Shown in pieces: positions 1 to 9,095 of a DNA stretch of 64,000 nucleotides (the first letter of the stretch is position 1; each line of letters begins with the position of its first letter). This DNA comes from a bacterium. GTDB taxonomy: Bacteria > Planctomycetota > Planctomycetia > Isosphaerales > Isosphaeraceae. The notes beneath the pieces are model-generated. The model ran no database searches. It was given only the letters and a program-made list of their open reading frames with translations, and was not told the origin of the DNA. The DNA lies in contig WGMM01000030.1 of assembly GCA_016125085.1 (NCBI GenBank), forward strand, positions 62,001 to 126,000. Direction: 5' to 3'. The position numbers were made by a program, and so were the translations under genes.

Positions 1-479
1 TTGCCCACCCGCATGGATTCGTGCGTTCCGCCGGGCCCGGGGTTATCGACCCAGGCCTTGCCGCGTTCGTCCCACTTCTTCAGTCCGCCGTGGGTCGAAT
101 AGACTTCGCCGTCGCGTGAAAAGAGATACGTGCCGCACAGATCGTTCGGCCGGGGCAGCCGTTCGACCTGGATCGGCCGGTCGAGATTGCGGGGCCGGAC
201 GTAAAACGCGAGTTCGTGCCTGTCCGATCGATAGCGCGTGCCGTAGCCGTTCGCGAAGCCCGCGCTGATGGTCATCGAGCCGTCGGTGCTCGTCGCTTCG
301 AACAGCGAACCGAACGCCTGCCCGATATCCTGCCCCCGGTCGGCGACGACTTCGATGCGGATCTCTTCCCCGGGACTTGCGAAAGAAGTTCCGGAACCGG
401 TCGTGATGAGTGCCGGGAGAATCAGGAAAAGCTGAAATGCCGTGATTTTCGGTCGCGGCGATTTCCGTTCGAAAGCCAT
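1..479 (-). CDS. Exported protein of unknown function (5' part; runs off the left edge)
   Basis: The reading frame starts at an ATG at 479-477 and stays open to the window edge, giving about 159 residues without a stop. The N-terminus looks like a signal peptide: a basic start (MAFERKSPRPK), a hydrophobic stretch (ITAFQLFLILPALITTG) and a small-residue cleavage region (GTSFAS). The mature part has charged and aromatic beta-like sequence with repeated GG and DR motifs. I do not recognise a family. An overlapping frame at 43-516 is longer in open codons, but it reads as arginine-rich shadow sequence and has no signal peptide. The gene is divergent from the operon starting at 719. Function cannot be assigned from this fragment. 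Confidence 0.6.
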   Translation of the reverse strand, partial: MAFERKSPRPKITAFQLFLILPALITTGSGTSFASPGEEIRIEVVADRGQDIGQAFGSLFEATSTDGSMTISAGFANGYGTRYRSDRHELAFYVRPRNLDRPIQVERLPRPNDLCGTYLFSRDGEVYSTHGGLKKWDERGKAWVDNPGPGGTHESMRVG

Positions 480-637
480 GTCGGCCTCCCTGGGCATAAG
501 TGAAGACGTCTCGCAAGTCCGGATTCCGGCCTGCCCCGGCTTCAGAGGATGATATCCCGGGCGGGATGTCCGGATCATCGGAAAAATTTGCCAGTGGAAC
601 GTGATCTTCGATTCGAATGGCGCAACATGAAAACCTC

Positions 638-667
638 TCGACACACCCTCGGCGATGGTTCTAGAAT
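638..667 (+). promoter_or_regulatory. Candidate sigma-70-like promoter of the SDR/CoA-transferase/thiolase operon
   Basis: TCGACA at 638-643 and TAGAAT at 662-667 each match the housekeeping -35 and -10 consensus at five of six positions. They are 18 bp apart. The start codon of the first operon gene lies about 50 bp downstream. This is a pattern match only; planctomycete promoters are poorly defined. Confidence 0.35.
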
Positions 668-718
668 GCGAATCGACACGAATCGAGCCCGCCGAATTCA
701 CCCGACGCCGAAACTCTC

Positions 719-1471
719 ATGATTTCCATCGACCTGACCGGCCGCACGGCCATCGTCACAGGAGCAGCCCAGGGCCTCGGGCTTGCGACGGCGCGCATGC
801 TGCATGCTGCCGGGGCGAACGTGGTGCTCAATCACTTCCCGGATGCCGACGGCAATCAGGCCAGGCAAGCGGCTGATGCCGTACTTGCACTCGGAAACCG
901 CGCGATCGCCTTCCCGGCCGACGTTCGCAGCGATGCCGACTGCCAGGCGATGGTCGCCCGGGCGATCGACGAATTCGGCGGCCTGGATATTCTCGTCAAT
1001 AATGCCGGCATTCTGCGCGATCGAACTCTGAAGAAGATGACGCCCGAAGACTGGCAGGATGTCATCGACACGAACCTGACGGGCGTCTTCCGCATGTGCA
1101 AGGCCGCCGCCGAGCCGATGCGCGAGGGCGGCCGCATCGTGAACCTGGCGTCGATCAGCGCCGTTCTCGGCTTTTTCGGTCAGGCGAACTATGCCGCGGC
1201 CAAGGCGGGCGTAATCGGCATGACCAAAGTGCTCAGCCGCGAACTGGCCCGAAGGAACATCACGGTCAACGCCGTGGCGCCGGGTGTCGTGCTGACCGAT
1301 ATGGGCAAGTCGATCCCTGAAACCGCACGACAGCAGATGCTCGGGCAAATTCCGCTCGGGCGTTTCGGCGAGCCGGACGACATCGCCGCGGCGATTCTGT
1401 TCCTCTGCAGCGGGCTGGCAGGCTATGTGACAGGACAGACACTGCACGTCAACGGCGGCTGGACGGGATGA
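719..1471 (+). CDS. SDR-family 3-oxoacyl-ACP / acetoacetyl-CoA reductase
   Basis: A 250-residue classical short-chain dehydrogenase/reductase. It has the cofactor motif TGAAQGLG (residues 14-21), NNAG at 94-97, catalytic Ser145, and YxxxK as Tyr158/Lys162. The C-terminal GYVTGQTLHVNGGW segment is typical of FabG/PhaB-like NAD(P)H-dependent reductases, and the length is normal for the family. The stop overlaps the next start by four bases (ATGA), so translation is probably coupled to the CoA-transferase. The neighbouring CoA-transferase and thiolase favour a 3-hydroxyacyl-CoA/3-oxoacyl-CoA substrate over fatty-acid synthesis proper. Whether it acts as a FabG paralogue, an acetoacetyl-CoA reductase or a 3-hydroxybutyrate-type dehydrogenase cannot be settled from sequence alone. 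Confidence 0.9.
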   Translation: MISIDLTGRTAIVTGAAQGLGLATARMLHAAGANVVLNHFPDADGNQARQAADAVLALGNRAIAFPADVRSDADCQAMVARAIDEFGGLDILVNNAGILRDRTLKKMTPEDWQDVIDTNLTGVFRMCKAAAEPMREGGRIVNLASISAVLGFFGQANYAAAKAGVIGMTKVLSRELARRNITVNAVAPGVVLTDMGKSIPETARQQMLGQIPLGRFGEPDDIAAAILFLCSGLAGYVTGQTLHVNGGWTG

Positions 1472-3054
1472 ACCGGCGTCAAGGGTCGAAAATCTGCACA
1501 GCTGACGAAGCGGTGGCGGCGATCGCCTCCGGGGCCACCGTCGTCAGCGGCGGATTCGTCGGGGCTGCGCATCCTGAAGCGCTTACGGCCGCGCTCGAAC
1601 GGCGATTTCTCGCCACGGGCACGCCACGCGACCTGACGCTCGTTTATGGGGCCGGCCAGGGTGATGGCGGCCGTCGGGGCCTGAATCACCTGGCCCATGC
1701 CGGGCTGACGAAGCGTGTGATCGGCGGACACTGGGGCCTGGTGCCAGCCCTCGGCAAGCTTGCCGTGGAAAATCGGATCGAAGCCTATAATTTCCCCCAG
1801 GGTGCGATCTGCCAGCTGATCCGCGACATCGCCGCCGGCCGCCCGGGGTGCGTCACGCACGTGGGGCTGGGGACGTTCGTCGATCCCTTACAGACAGGCG
1901 GCCGGATCAACGCCCGCACCACCGAACCCCTTGTAGAGCGGGTCGAGCTGGGAGGCCGGACATGGCTCTGGTACAAGGCTTTTCCTGTCAATGTCGGGCT
2001 GATTCGTGCCAGCGCAGCCGACACCCACGGCGGGCTGGTGATGGACGATGAGGCCGTCGTGGGCGAAGCTCTGGCGATCGCCCAGGCCGTGCGTAACCAC
2101 GGCGGCATGGTGATCGCCCAGGTGCGAAAGGTGCTCGATCACGCGGCACCGCCGCAAACCGTTCGTGTGCCGGGGATTCTGGTGGACAGGATCGTGGTGG
2201 CCGAACCGGGCGATCATGAACAGACTTTTGCCGAATCTTTTAACCCTGAGTATTTTTCGGCCTTCGATGGCGATGATTATGCCAATTACGTCGCTACCCG
2301 GCTGGGGGCCGGCGATCCTCTGCCTGTGGACGAACGCTCGATCATCGCCAGCCGGGCGTGCGATGAGCTTTCGCCCGGTTCGATCGCCAATCTCGGCATC
2401 GGCATGCCTGAGGGGATCGCGCGTGTCGCCGCCATGCGCGGGCTGCTTTCGTCATGCACGCTGACGATCGAAAGCGGGCCGATCGGCGGGATCCCCGCTG
2501 GTGGACTGAGCTTCGGTGCATCGGCATTTCCCCAGGCGGTCGTCGATCAGCCTGCCCAGTTCGACTTTTACGACGGCGGTGGTCTCGATTTCGCGGCCCT
2601 CGGAGCCGCCCAGATTGACCGTCTCGGGAACGTCAACGTCTCCCGTTTCTCGGACCGGCTCGCCGGGATCGGCGGCTTCGCCAACATCGCGAACAACGCC
2701 CGCACGGTCGTGTTCTGCGGCACGTTCACCACGGGCGGCCTGAAAGTCGCCTGCCAGGGCGGCAATTTGAAAATCGTGCACGAGGGGGCCGTCCGGAAGT
2801 TCCCTGAGGCGGTCGAGCAGATCGGATTCGCCGCCGACCGCCGCTACCGTCGGGCCGAAAAAGTGCTGTACGTCACCGAACGAGCGGTCTTCGGCCTTTG
2901 CCCTGAGGGCATCGAGCTGCTCGAAGTCGCCCCCGGCATCGACATCGAAACGCAAATTCTGCCGTTGATGAACTTTCGCCCTGTGATCCGCGAAGTCCGA
3001 AATATGCCTCGTCATTGTTTCCAGGCTCTCGGCGTAACGAACGAAGGAGATTGA
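1468..3054 (+). CDS. Acyl-CoA:acetate / 3-ketoacid CoA-transferase (fused alpha-beta, YdiF type)
   Basis: A 528-residue class I CoA-transferase with both half-domains in one chain, as in propionate CoA-transferase and YdiF. The N-terminal half starts with a DEAVAAIASGATVVSGGF nucleotide-fold segment. The second half carries IANLGIGMPEGIA, then the catalytic glutamate Glu335 in TIESGPIGG. Family members move CoA between short-chain acids through a glutamyl-CoA thioester. The gene starts inside the end of the SDR gene (ATGA) and is followed after four bases by the thiolase, so the three genes form one operon. The likely role is activation of acetoacetate, propionate or a similar short acid so that the thiolase can cleave or form the C4 unit. 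Exact substrate is inferred, not shown. Confidence 0.9.
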   Translation: MNRRQGSKICTADEAVAAIASGATVVSGGFVGAAHPEALTAALERRFLATGTPRDLTLVYGAGQGDGGRRGLNHLAHAGLTKRVIGGHWGLVPALGKLAVENRIEAYNFPQGAICQLIRDIAAGRPGCVTHVGLGTFVDPLQTGGRINARTTEPLVERVELGGRTWLWYKAFPVNVGLIRASAADTHGGLVMDDEAVVGEALAIAQAVRNHGGMVIAQVRKVLDHAAPPQTVRVPGILVDRIVVAEPGDHEQTFAESFNPEYFSAFDGDDYANYVATRLGAGDPLPVDERSIIASRACDELSPGSIANLGIGMPEGIARVAAMRGLLSSCTLTIESGPIGGIPAGGLSFGASAFPQAVVDQPAQFDFYDGGGLDFAALGAAQIDRLGNVNVSRFSDRLAGIGGFANIANNARTVVFCGTFTTGGLKVACQGGNLKIVHEGAVRKFPEAVEQIGFAADRRYRRAEKVLYVTERAVFGLCPEGIELLEVAPGIDIETQILPLMNFRPVIREVRNMPRHCFQALGVTNEGD

Positions 3055-3058
3055 CCAC

Positions 3059-4225
3059 GTGGCTCGCATCGCGATCATCGCCGCTCGAAGGACGCCTCAG
3101 GGGCGATTCCTAGGCTCGCTGGCCCGGCTGTCGGCCGTCGATCTCGCCGTGGCCGCGGGTCAGGCCGCACTGGGGGATTTGCCAGAACCGAAACTGGCGA
3201 AGTCGGTAGATCTGACGATCGTCGGCAATGTTCTCTCGGCCGGTGCCGGCATGAACGTCGCGCGGCAGGTCGCGGTGAAGCTCGGGCTGCCGATCGAGGG
3301 CACGGCCTTTTCCGTCAACATGATGTGCGCATCGGGCATGAAGGCCATCGCGCTCGGCTGTCAGGCGATCGAAGCCGGTGCCGCACGGATGGTCCTTTGC
3401 GGAGGCACGGAGTCGATGTCACAGACGCCGCACCTTTTGCCACGCTCACGGATGGGCTTTAAGCTGGGCGATGCGAAGCTGGTCGATTCCCTGCTCAACG
3501 ACGGCCTCGTCGATGCGTTCGACCACCAGCACATGGGCCTGAGTGCGGAACGGCTCGCACGAGAATATTCCCTGAGCCGAACCGATCAGGACGCCTTCGC
3601 CGCTCGATCGCAGCGACTCTATGCCGAAACTGCCGCCGCGGGCCGGTTCGCGGCCGAAATCGTTTCTGTCACGGGCCTCGGTGCCGACGAACACCCGCGC
3701 GCGGACACCACCGTCGAATCTCTCGCCAAACTCGCACCGGCGTTCGACCCCGGCGGGACCGTCACAGCCGGAAACGCTTCCGGGATCAATGATGGCGCGG
3801 CTTTGGTCGTTCTCTGTGATGCAGCCTTCGCGGCAAGTCATGGAATCAAGCCGCTGGCCATGATCGAAGATTACGCGGAGGCCGGCTGCGATCCTGCCCG
3901 TATGGGCCTGGGGCCAGTGCATGCCACACGAAAGCTTCTGGATAAATCAGGTTGTCGAATCGAAGACTTCGATGCGATCGAAATCAACGAAGCCTTCGCC
4001 GCTCAGACTCTGTCCTGCGTGCATGAGCTTGGGCTCGATCCGGATAGCAATTCGGTCAATATCGACGGTGGCGCGATCGCACTGGGGCATCCAATCGGGG
4101 CATCAGGAGCCCGGTTGATCGTCCATCTTGCCCACCGAATCGCGTCGGGCCTTTCGAATCAGGCCCTGGCGAGCCTTTGCGTCGGCGGCGGCATGGGTGT
4201 CGCCGCCCGTCTGACTCGGCCCTGA
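3059..4225 (+). CDS. Acetyl-CoA acetyltransferase (thiolase)
   Basis: A 388-residue thiolase of normal length. The nucleophilic cysteine is Cys90 in NMMCASGMK. His344 lies in GHPIGASG, and the second active-site cysteine is Cys374 in LCVGGGMG. The start is GTG at 3059, preceded by GAAGGAGA at 3042-3049, a good ribosome-binding site with suitable spacing. Thiolases interconvert two acetyl-CoA and acetoacetyl-CoA. With the upstream CoA-transferase and SDR this makes a three-step set for utilisation or synthesis of acetoacetate/3-hydroxybutyrate. No PHA synthase or depolymerase is in view, so a storage-polymer role is not supported here. The gene is convergent with the DUF1501 gene, with only 24 bp between stops. 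Confidence 0.93.
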   Translation: MARIAIIAARRTPQGRFLGSLARLSAVDLAVAAGQAALGDLPEPKLAKSVDLTIVGNVLSAGAGMNVARQVAVKLGLPIEGTAFSVNMMCASGMKAIALGCQAIEAGAARMVLCGGTESMSQTPHLLPRSRMGFKLGDAKLVDSLLNDGLVDAFDHQHMGLSAERLAREYSLSRTDQDAFAARSQRLYAETAAAGRFAAEIVSVTGLGADEHPRADTTVESLAKLAPAFDPGGTVTAGNASGINDGAALVVLCDAAFAASHGIKPLAMIEDYAEAGCDPARMGLGPVHATRKLLDKSGCRIEDFDAIEINEAFAAQTLSCVHELGLDPDSNSVNIDGGAIALGHPIGASGARLIVHLAHRIASGLSNQALASLCVGGGMGVAARLTRP

Positions 4226-4249
4226 TCGGCAGGTCATTGCCCAGAATGA

Positions 4250-5674
4250 TCAGGCCAGAAGTGCCGGAACGATTTTCGCGCCGGTGACGTCCGCATCGGT
4301 CAGGCTGGTGTCCCGGCCGTCGTGCGGCACGGCCAGGGCGCGGTGGTCGATCCCCAGGGTGTGCAGCAGCGTGGCATGCAGGTCATGCACCGTGACGACA
4401 TCCTGCACCGAAGCATAGCCGAAGTCGTCGGTGGATCCATGGGTATAGCCGCGCCGGAAGCCGCCGCCGGCGATCCACATGGAGAATGCGTGGCGGTTAT
4501 GGTCGCGACCGTCGGTGCCCTGAGAGATCGGCAAGCGGCCGAATTCGCCCGTCCAGATGACGATCGTCGAATCCAGCAGGCCGCGCTGTTTCAGGTCATG
4601 CACCAGGGCCGCACTTGGGCGATCGGTTGTGGCGCAAAGGCCTTTCAGGCTTTCGGCATTGTTGCTGTGGGTGTCCCAGGGCTGGCCCTTCATATAAAGC
4701 TGCACGAAGCGAACGCCATTTTCCACCAGCCTCCGGGCCAGCAGGCACCGCCGTCCGTATTCGGCGGTGGCCGGGTCGTCCAGCCCGTAAAGCTTGCGAG
4801 TGGCGGCGTTTTCGGTCGAGAAGTCGAGCAGTTCGGGCACGGCCGTCTGCATTCGGGCGGCGGTTTCGAAATTCTTCAGCCTTGCCTCCAGCTCGGTATT
4901 GCCGGGATGCCGGCCGAGGTGGCGGCGATTGAGGCTTTCCAGCCATTTCAATTGGTTCGTTCGCGCCTGCTCGGGAACGTCGGCAGGCGTTTTCAAATCA
5001 AGCACGGGCGTTTTGCCCGAGCGAAACGGCGTGCCCTGGTAGACCGCGGGCAGCCATCCGGACGACCAGTTGCGTTCGCCATCGACTGGCAAACCGCCGG
5101 GATCGGTCAGAACGACGTAAGCAGGCAAGTTTTCGTTTTCGGAGCCCAGGCCATAAACCACCCACGAACCCCAGACCGGCATGCCCGCCAGAAACCGGCC
5201 TGTGTGAATCAGCCGAAGGGCCGATTCGTGGTCGACCGAATCGGTCTTCATGGACCGGATCATCGTGATGTCGTCCACGATTCCTGCCGTGTGGGGCAGC
5301 AATTCGCAAAGCTCGATTCCGCTTTCGCCGTGCTTGCGGAATTTGTACGGGCTGCCCAGTACATTCCCCTTCTGTTTGTCGAAGTGCACTTCCAGATTGC
5401 CGCCGGGATAAGGCTTCCCGTGGTATTTCTGAAGTGATGGCTTCGGGTCGAACAGGTCCATCTGGCTGGGCCCGCCGTGCTGGAACAGGCAGATCACCGA
5501 CTTGGCCTTGCCGCCGCCCGGGAGCTTTGCCGCGTTCGGCACACTGTCGCTCGCGCCAGCTGACTCATTGGCCAGCAACTGGGCCAGTGCAAGCCCGCCG
5601 AGGCTGCCGGCGTAGCGCGAAAGAAAGCCTCGCCGGGTGACCGAATCCCAATTGCTTTCGGGGTTTGTCTGCAT
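4250..5674 (-). CDS. DUF1501 secreted protein (sulfatase/alkaline-phosphatase-fold), first copy
   Basis: A 474-residue DUF1501 protein. The start is taken as ATG at 5674; a GTG one codon upstream (5677) would add a residue. The N-terminus has a Tat-like motif, TRRGFLSR, followed by a hydrophobic Gly/Ala/Leu stretch, so export by the Tat route is likely. Family hallmarks seen are LFQHGGPSQMDLFDPKP near the N-terminus, ARRLVENGVRFVQLY in the middle, WTGEFGRLP and GRDHNRHAFSMW, and a C-terminal LHTLGIDH. DUF1501 belongs to the alkaline-phosphatase-like superfamily; its reaction is not established. It lies 15 bp downstream of the PSD1 gene and is almost certainly co-transcribed with it, as is usual in planctomycetes. 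Confidence 0.92.
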   Translation of the reverse strand: MQTNPESNWDSVTRRGFLSRYAGSLGGLALAQLLANESAGASDSVPNAAKLPGGGKAKSVICLFQHGGPSQMDLFDPKPSLQKYHGKPYPGGNLEVHFDKQKGNVLGSPYKFRKHGESGIELCELLPHTAGIVDDITMIRSMKTDSVDHESALRLIHTGRFLAGMPVWGSWVVYGLGSENENLPAYVVLTDPGGLPVDGERNWSSGWLPAVYQGTPFRSGKTPVLDLKTPADVPEQARTNQLKWLESLNRRHLGRHPGNTELEARLKNFETAARMQTAVPELLDFSTENAATRKLYGLDDPATAEYGRRCLLARRLVENGVRFVQLYMKGQPWDTHSNNAESLKGLCATTDRPSAALVHDLKQRGLLDSTIVIWTGEFGRLPISQGTDGRDHNRHAFSMWIAGGGFRRGYTHGSTDDFGYASVQDVVTVHDLHATLLHTLGIDHRALAVPHDGRDTSLTDADVTGAKIVPALLA

Positions 5675-5689
5675 CACGGTCGCTCTCGT

Positions 5690-8600
5690 TCAGTCCAGAT
5701 ACAGGAATTCGTTGCTCATGAGGATCGACTGACAGAAGTCGACCCAGGCCTTCCTCCGGGCTTCGCTATCGGAGCCATAAAGACCCCCCTGCTCTGCCAG
5801 AAAGGCGGCCGCGGCTATGCGTTCCTCAGCGGAAGGCTCGCGGCTGTATGCCGTGAGGAAAGCCAGAACGACCCGCTGAGGTTCGTCCGGCCTTTCCCGC
5901 CTGAGCCTGCGTTCGAATGATTCGGCTCGGGCGCGGACGAAGCCGGAATTCATGAGTGTCAGAGCCTGAAGCGGCATCGCCGTACGTGGCCGCCGAACCG
6001 AATTGAAAACGATCGTCGGGGCGTCGAACACCTGCAGCATGCTGATCGGCTGAGTGCGCCGCTGCTGCAGATAGACCGATCGTCGCATGCCTCCTGGCCG
6101 ATTGTCGGGTACGGTGATGGCACCGTCGCCTTCGACCTGAAATGGCACGTACGGGCCACCCATCGTGGTGTCGAGATCGCCGCTGACGGCCAGCATGGCA
6201 TCACGAATCGATTCGGCGTCGAGACGGTTCGCCGGGAACCGGCCAAGCGACCGTTCCGTTGATGCACCCGAATTTTCCCCGTCACTCGATTGCCGAAACA
6301 CGGCCGAATCGAGGATCAGCCGGTGCATGTGTTTGACGCTCCAGCCCGACCGGATGAATTCGAACGCGAGCCAGTCCAGAAGCTCTGGATGCGTCGGTTC
6401 GGCACCGCTCAAGCCTAAATTTTCAGGAGTCGCGACGATCCCGGCCCCGAAATGATATTGCCAGATCCGATTCACCTGAACCCTGGCCAGAAGCGATGCC
6501 GCGCGCTGGTTCGGGTCCGTCAGCCAATCGGCCAGCGCCAGCCGCCTGCCCGTGGTGCGACTGCCTTGCGTGTCTTTCGTCTCGAACGTGAGGCCACCGT
6601 CCGCCAGCGCCGATGGCGGCGCAGGGGGCATCACCGCGCCGGGTTTGGCATAATCGCCCCGTTCCAGCAGGTGCGTTTCGGGCGGTTTGGCCGACACGTC
6701 GGTCGTCCATGAAATTTTGAACGGCGGGTCGTTCTGCAGGTCGTTCAGCGATTTTCTTGCCTGGTTGAGTTCGCTGTTGCGGCGACGGAACTCATCATTC
6801 CGGTTTGCGAAATTCGTACTTCCAGCCGAATCGGACGCGGCGAAACGTTCGACGCGGACGTTGTCGACTACGAATCCTCGACCCGCATGGTATTCGAAGC
6901 CGAAACCGCCGCTGGGCAAATCATTGGCCGTAAGCCGGATTTCACCGTCTTCGGCGAATCCATCCACGAGATGTTCGAGCCGAAACTGGCCATCACCGAT
7001 ATTCGTCACCCGGATGCCGTAATTTCTCCCAGGTGCGTAGCCGGTCCGCCCGATCGATCCTTTCTGCACGGCATCTTTGCCCGGGTAATCCAGAAACACC
7101 GCCGTGGGGCCGCCTGGGTGGCCGTCGACCAGCACGTTGCCGCCTGCTGTGGGGCTGTCGTCGTCGAAGTCATGAGTCGCCAGAAAATAGCCGATGCGTT
7201 CCGCAGGGCTGGCCTCGGGCGAAATCCGGTTTTCGACCAGGTCGAAAGTCGCCTGAATCGCTTCGCCTTTGTTGTCGGGGGTCCAGTCGAAGCTTTTCGA
7301 AGTCGAAAGCCAGCTGTCGAGCGTCACGCCTGCGACGACTTCCAGCCGGCCGTTGCGAATACGAGCCGCGGGAGGTGTGTCCGCGTCGACATTGACAGGC
7401 GGGTTGCCGCCTGGCCGGTTATCCCCCGGCGCGACGTTCGACCAGCCTGGTGCCAGCTTCGTTTGCATTTCGAAATCGTCCTCGAAAAGCACTTCGCCCG
7501 ATGGCCGGTTCGATTTCACCCACGCGGTCAGGCTGGTCTGCAGTGTTTCCGCCTTCGCGCGGGCGATTTCGATCCTGTGCTCCTGGCTTCGTTTTTCTTC
7601 GAGAGTCGGGGCATTCACGAACCGGGCCTGGGGCTTGATCCAGAGCGAGCCCTCGGCGGCGGGAAATGCCGGAGTGAAAATCGCCTGAAACCTGTAATAA
7701 TCTTCCTGCGTGATCGGTTCGAATTTGTGGGAATGACATTTGGCGCACTGCATCGTGAGCCCCAGCAGCGACGAAGCCACGATCTGCTGGCTGGACTCGA
7801 GCGCGGCGTAACGGTCGACACGAAGTTCGTCCGGATTGCCATCGCTTTCGCCAGACCCATCCTGGCCGTTTCTCAGAAAGTGCGTCGCGATCAACCGCTC
7901 GGCCACATCCGGTGGCACCGGCTGACCTGGCACGTAGCCCGGGATCTCGTCGCCCGCGATCTGCTCGCGAAGGAATCGGTCGAAGGGCTTATCCTGGTTG
8001 AAAGATCGAATGACATAATCGCGATAACGCCAGGCCAGCGGGCGATCCGTATCGGCATTGAAATAGCCGTTCGAATCGGTGTAGCCGGCCGCGTCGAGCC
8101 AGAATTTGCCCCAACGTTCGCCATAGCGCGGGCTGGCCAGGTAACGCTCGACCATGTGCGAAAAGGCTTCAGGGCGGTCGTCCGCAAGAAACGCACGAAT
8201 TTCCTCCGGCGTCGGCGGAATTCCTGTCAGTGTCAGGCTGACGCGGCGAATCAGCCGTTCTCGCGGCGCCTCGGGCGCGAGATTCTGCCCTGACGTTTCG
8301 AGCCCGGCCTGCACGAACCGGTCAATTTCGTTACGGATCGGTCCGATTGTTCGGACTTGCGGCGGCAGCACCTGCTGGAGCTTGCGAAAAGCCCAGTGCT
8401 CGGCATCGGCGATCGATTCAGGGCTCGGCAGGCCAGGCGCGCCAGCGATAATCCATCGACGTATGCGTTCTTTTTCCTCGGCCTTAAGAGGTTGCTTCGG
8501 CGGCATCTCGCCGGATTCGATCCGTTCCCAGAGCAGGCTTTCGTCAACGGCATGCGGTGCGACGATCGGCCCGTTTTCGCCGCCTTTTGCGACCGCCGCG

Positions 8601-8842
8601 GCGGTGCTCAGGTCCAGCTTCGCTTCCGCCTTCGCCGGGCCGTGGCATTTCACGCACCGTTCCTTGAGCAGCGGGCCGATCGAATCTCCGAATTTGCCTC
8701 CATCCTCCGCATGAACGGCGAACGAAATGGAGACATAGACGGCGATCGATATCAGGAGTTTCCTAATCGAATCAAACCAGCCTGGCAGGCAATGGCGGAT
8801 GACGCGAAATTCGATATTGGAGCGACGTTCCGAAGGAAGCAT
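5690..8842 (-). CDS. Planctomycete cytochrome / PSD1 protein (PSCyt1-DUF1549-DUF1553), with inserted lectin-like domain
   Basis: Start chosen at ATG 8842, giving 1,050 residues. The frame is open to 9103, but the extra 87 residues look like non-coding translation and would overlap the divergent gene's leader. A signal-anchor-like hydrophobic segment (LLISIAVYVSISFAVHA) precedes the cytochrome domain with CVKCH (Cys63, Cys66, His67). The DUF1549 region follows (RYGERWGKFWLDAAGYTDSNG, then CAKCHSHKFEPITQEDYY, a second CxxCH). About residues 450-666 form an insert from LFEDDFEM to VDNVRVERF that resembles concanavalin/LamG-like beta-sandwich sequence. DUF1553 follows, with NRIWQYHFGAGIVATPENLG and, near the C-terminus, ALTLMNS. 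These proteins are exported and thought to act in polymer breakdown; their chemistry is unproven. It is the upstream partner of the DUF1501 gene. Confidence 0.9.
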   Translation of the reverse strand: MLPSERRSNIEFRVIRHCLPGWFDSIRKLLISIAVYVSISFAVHAEDGGKFGDSIGPLLKERCVKCHGPAKAEAKLDLSTAAAVAKGGENGPIVAPHAVDESLLWERIESGEMPPKQPLKAEEKERIRRWIIAGAPGLPSPESIADAEHWAFRKLQQVLPPQVRTIGPIRNEIDRFVQAGLETSGQNLAPEAPRERLIRRVSLTLTGIPPTPEEIRAFLADDRPEAFSHMVERYLASPRYGERWGKFWLDAAGYTDSNGYFNADTDRPLAWRYRDYVIRSFNQDKPFDRFLREQIAGDEIPGYVPGQPVPPDVAERLIATHFLRNGQDGSGESDGNPDELRVDRYAALESSQQIVASSLLGLTMQCAKCHSHKFEPITQEDYYRFQAIFTPAFPAAEGSLWIKPQARFVNAPTLEEKRSQEHRIEIARAKAETLQTSLTAWVKSNRPSGEVLFEDDFEMQTKLAPGWSNVAPGDNRPGGNPPVNVDADTPPAARIRNGRLEVVAGVTLDSWLSTSKSFDWTPDNKGEAIQATFDLVENRISPEASPAERIGYFLATHDFDDDSPTAGGNVLVDGHPGGPTAVFLDYPGKDAVQKGSIGRTGYAPGRNYGIRVTNIGDGQFRLEHLVDGFAEDGEIRLTANDLPSGGFGFEYHAGRGFVVDNVRVERFAASDSAGSTNFANRNDEFRRRNSELNQARKSLNDLQNDPPFKISWTTDVSAKPPETHLLERGDYAKPGAVMPPAPPSALADGGLTFETKDTQGSRTTGRRLALADWLTDPNQRAASLLARVQVNRIWQYHFGAGIVATPENLGLSGAEPTHPELLDWLAFEFIRSGWSVKHMHRLILDSAVFRQSSDGENSGASTERSLGRFPANRLDAESIRDAMLAVSGDLDTTMGGPYVPFQVEGDGAITVPDNRPGGMRRSVYLQQRRTQPISMLQVFDAPTIVFNSVRRPRTAMPLQALTLMNSGFVRARAESFERRLRRERPDEPQRVVLAFLTAYSREPSAEERIAAAAFLAEQGGLYGSDSEARRKAWVDFCQSILMSNEFLYLD

Positions 8843-9095
8843 GGTGGGGCTCGCGTGGGGGTAGTCCAATAATTTTACCGCCGATTCGCTGCGCCGGGCA
8901 AGGGCCGGGATTTCGGCCCTGTTTCCGTGAAATTCCCTCCGAACGGGTTGACCTGAGCCTGATCTTCCACGAAATTGATGATCAATCCTCAATCCGAACG
9001 AGTGAGCTTCGCCAGCTTTTCGATTCGCGATCTTGCCGGGTTGCCTGCATTCTTGCGAGTCGAGCCCCGACGGCCACATCTGGAGAACGTCAAAA

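Noticed and set aside
43..516. A 157-codon minus-strand frame at the left edge
   Set aside because: It is out of frame with the signal-peptide-bearing protein starting at 479. Its composition is Arg-rich and shadow-like.
4322..5437. Long plus-strand frames across the DUF1501/PSD1 genes (4322-5437, 6887-8293)
   Set aside because: They are shadows of genes with definite DUF1501, CxxCH and DUF1553 motifs on the minus strand.
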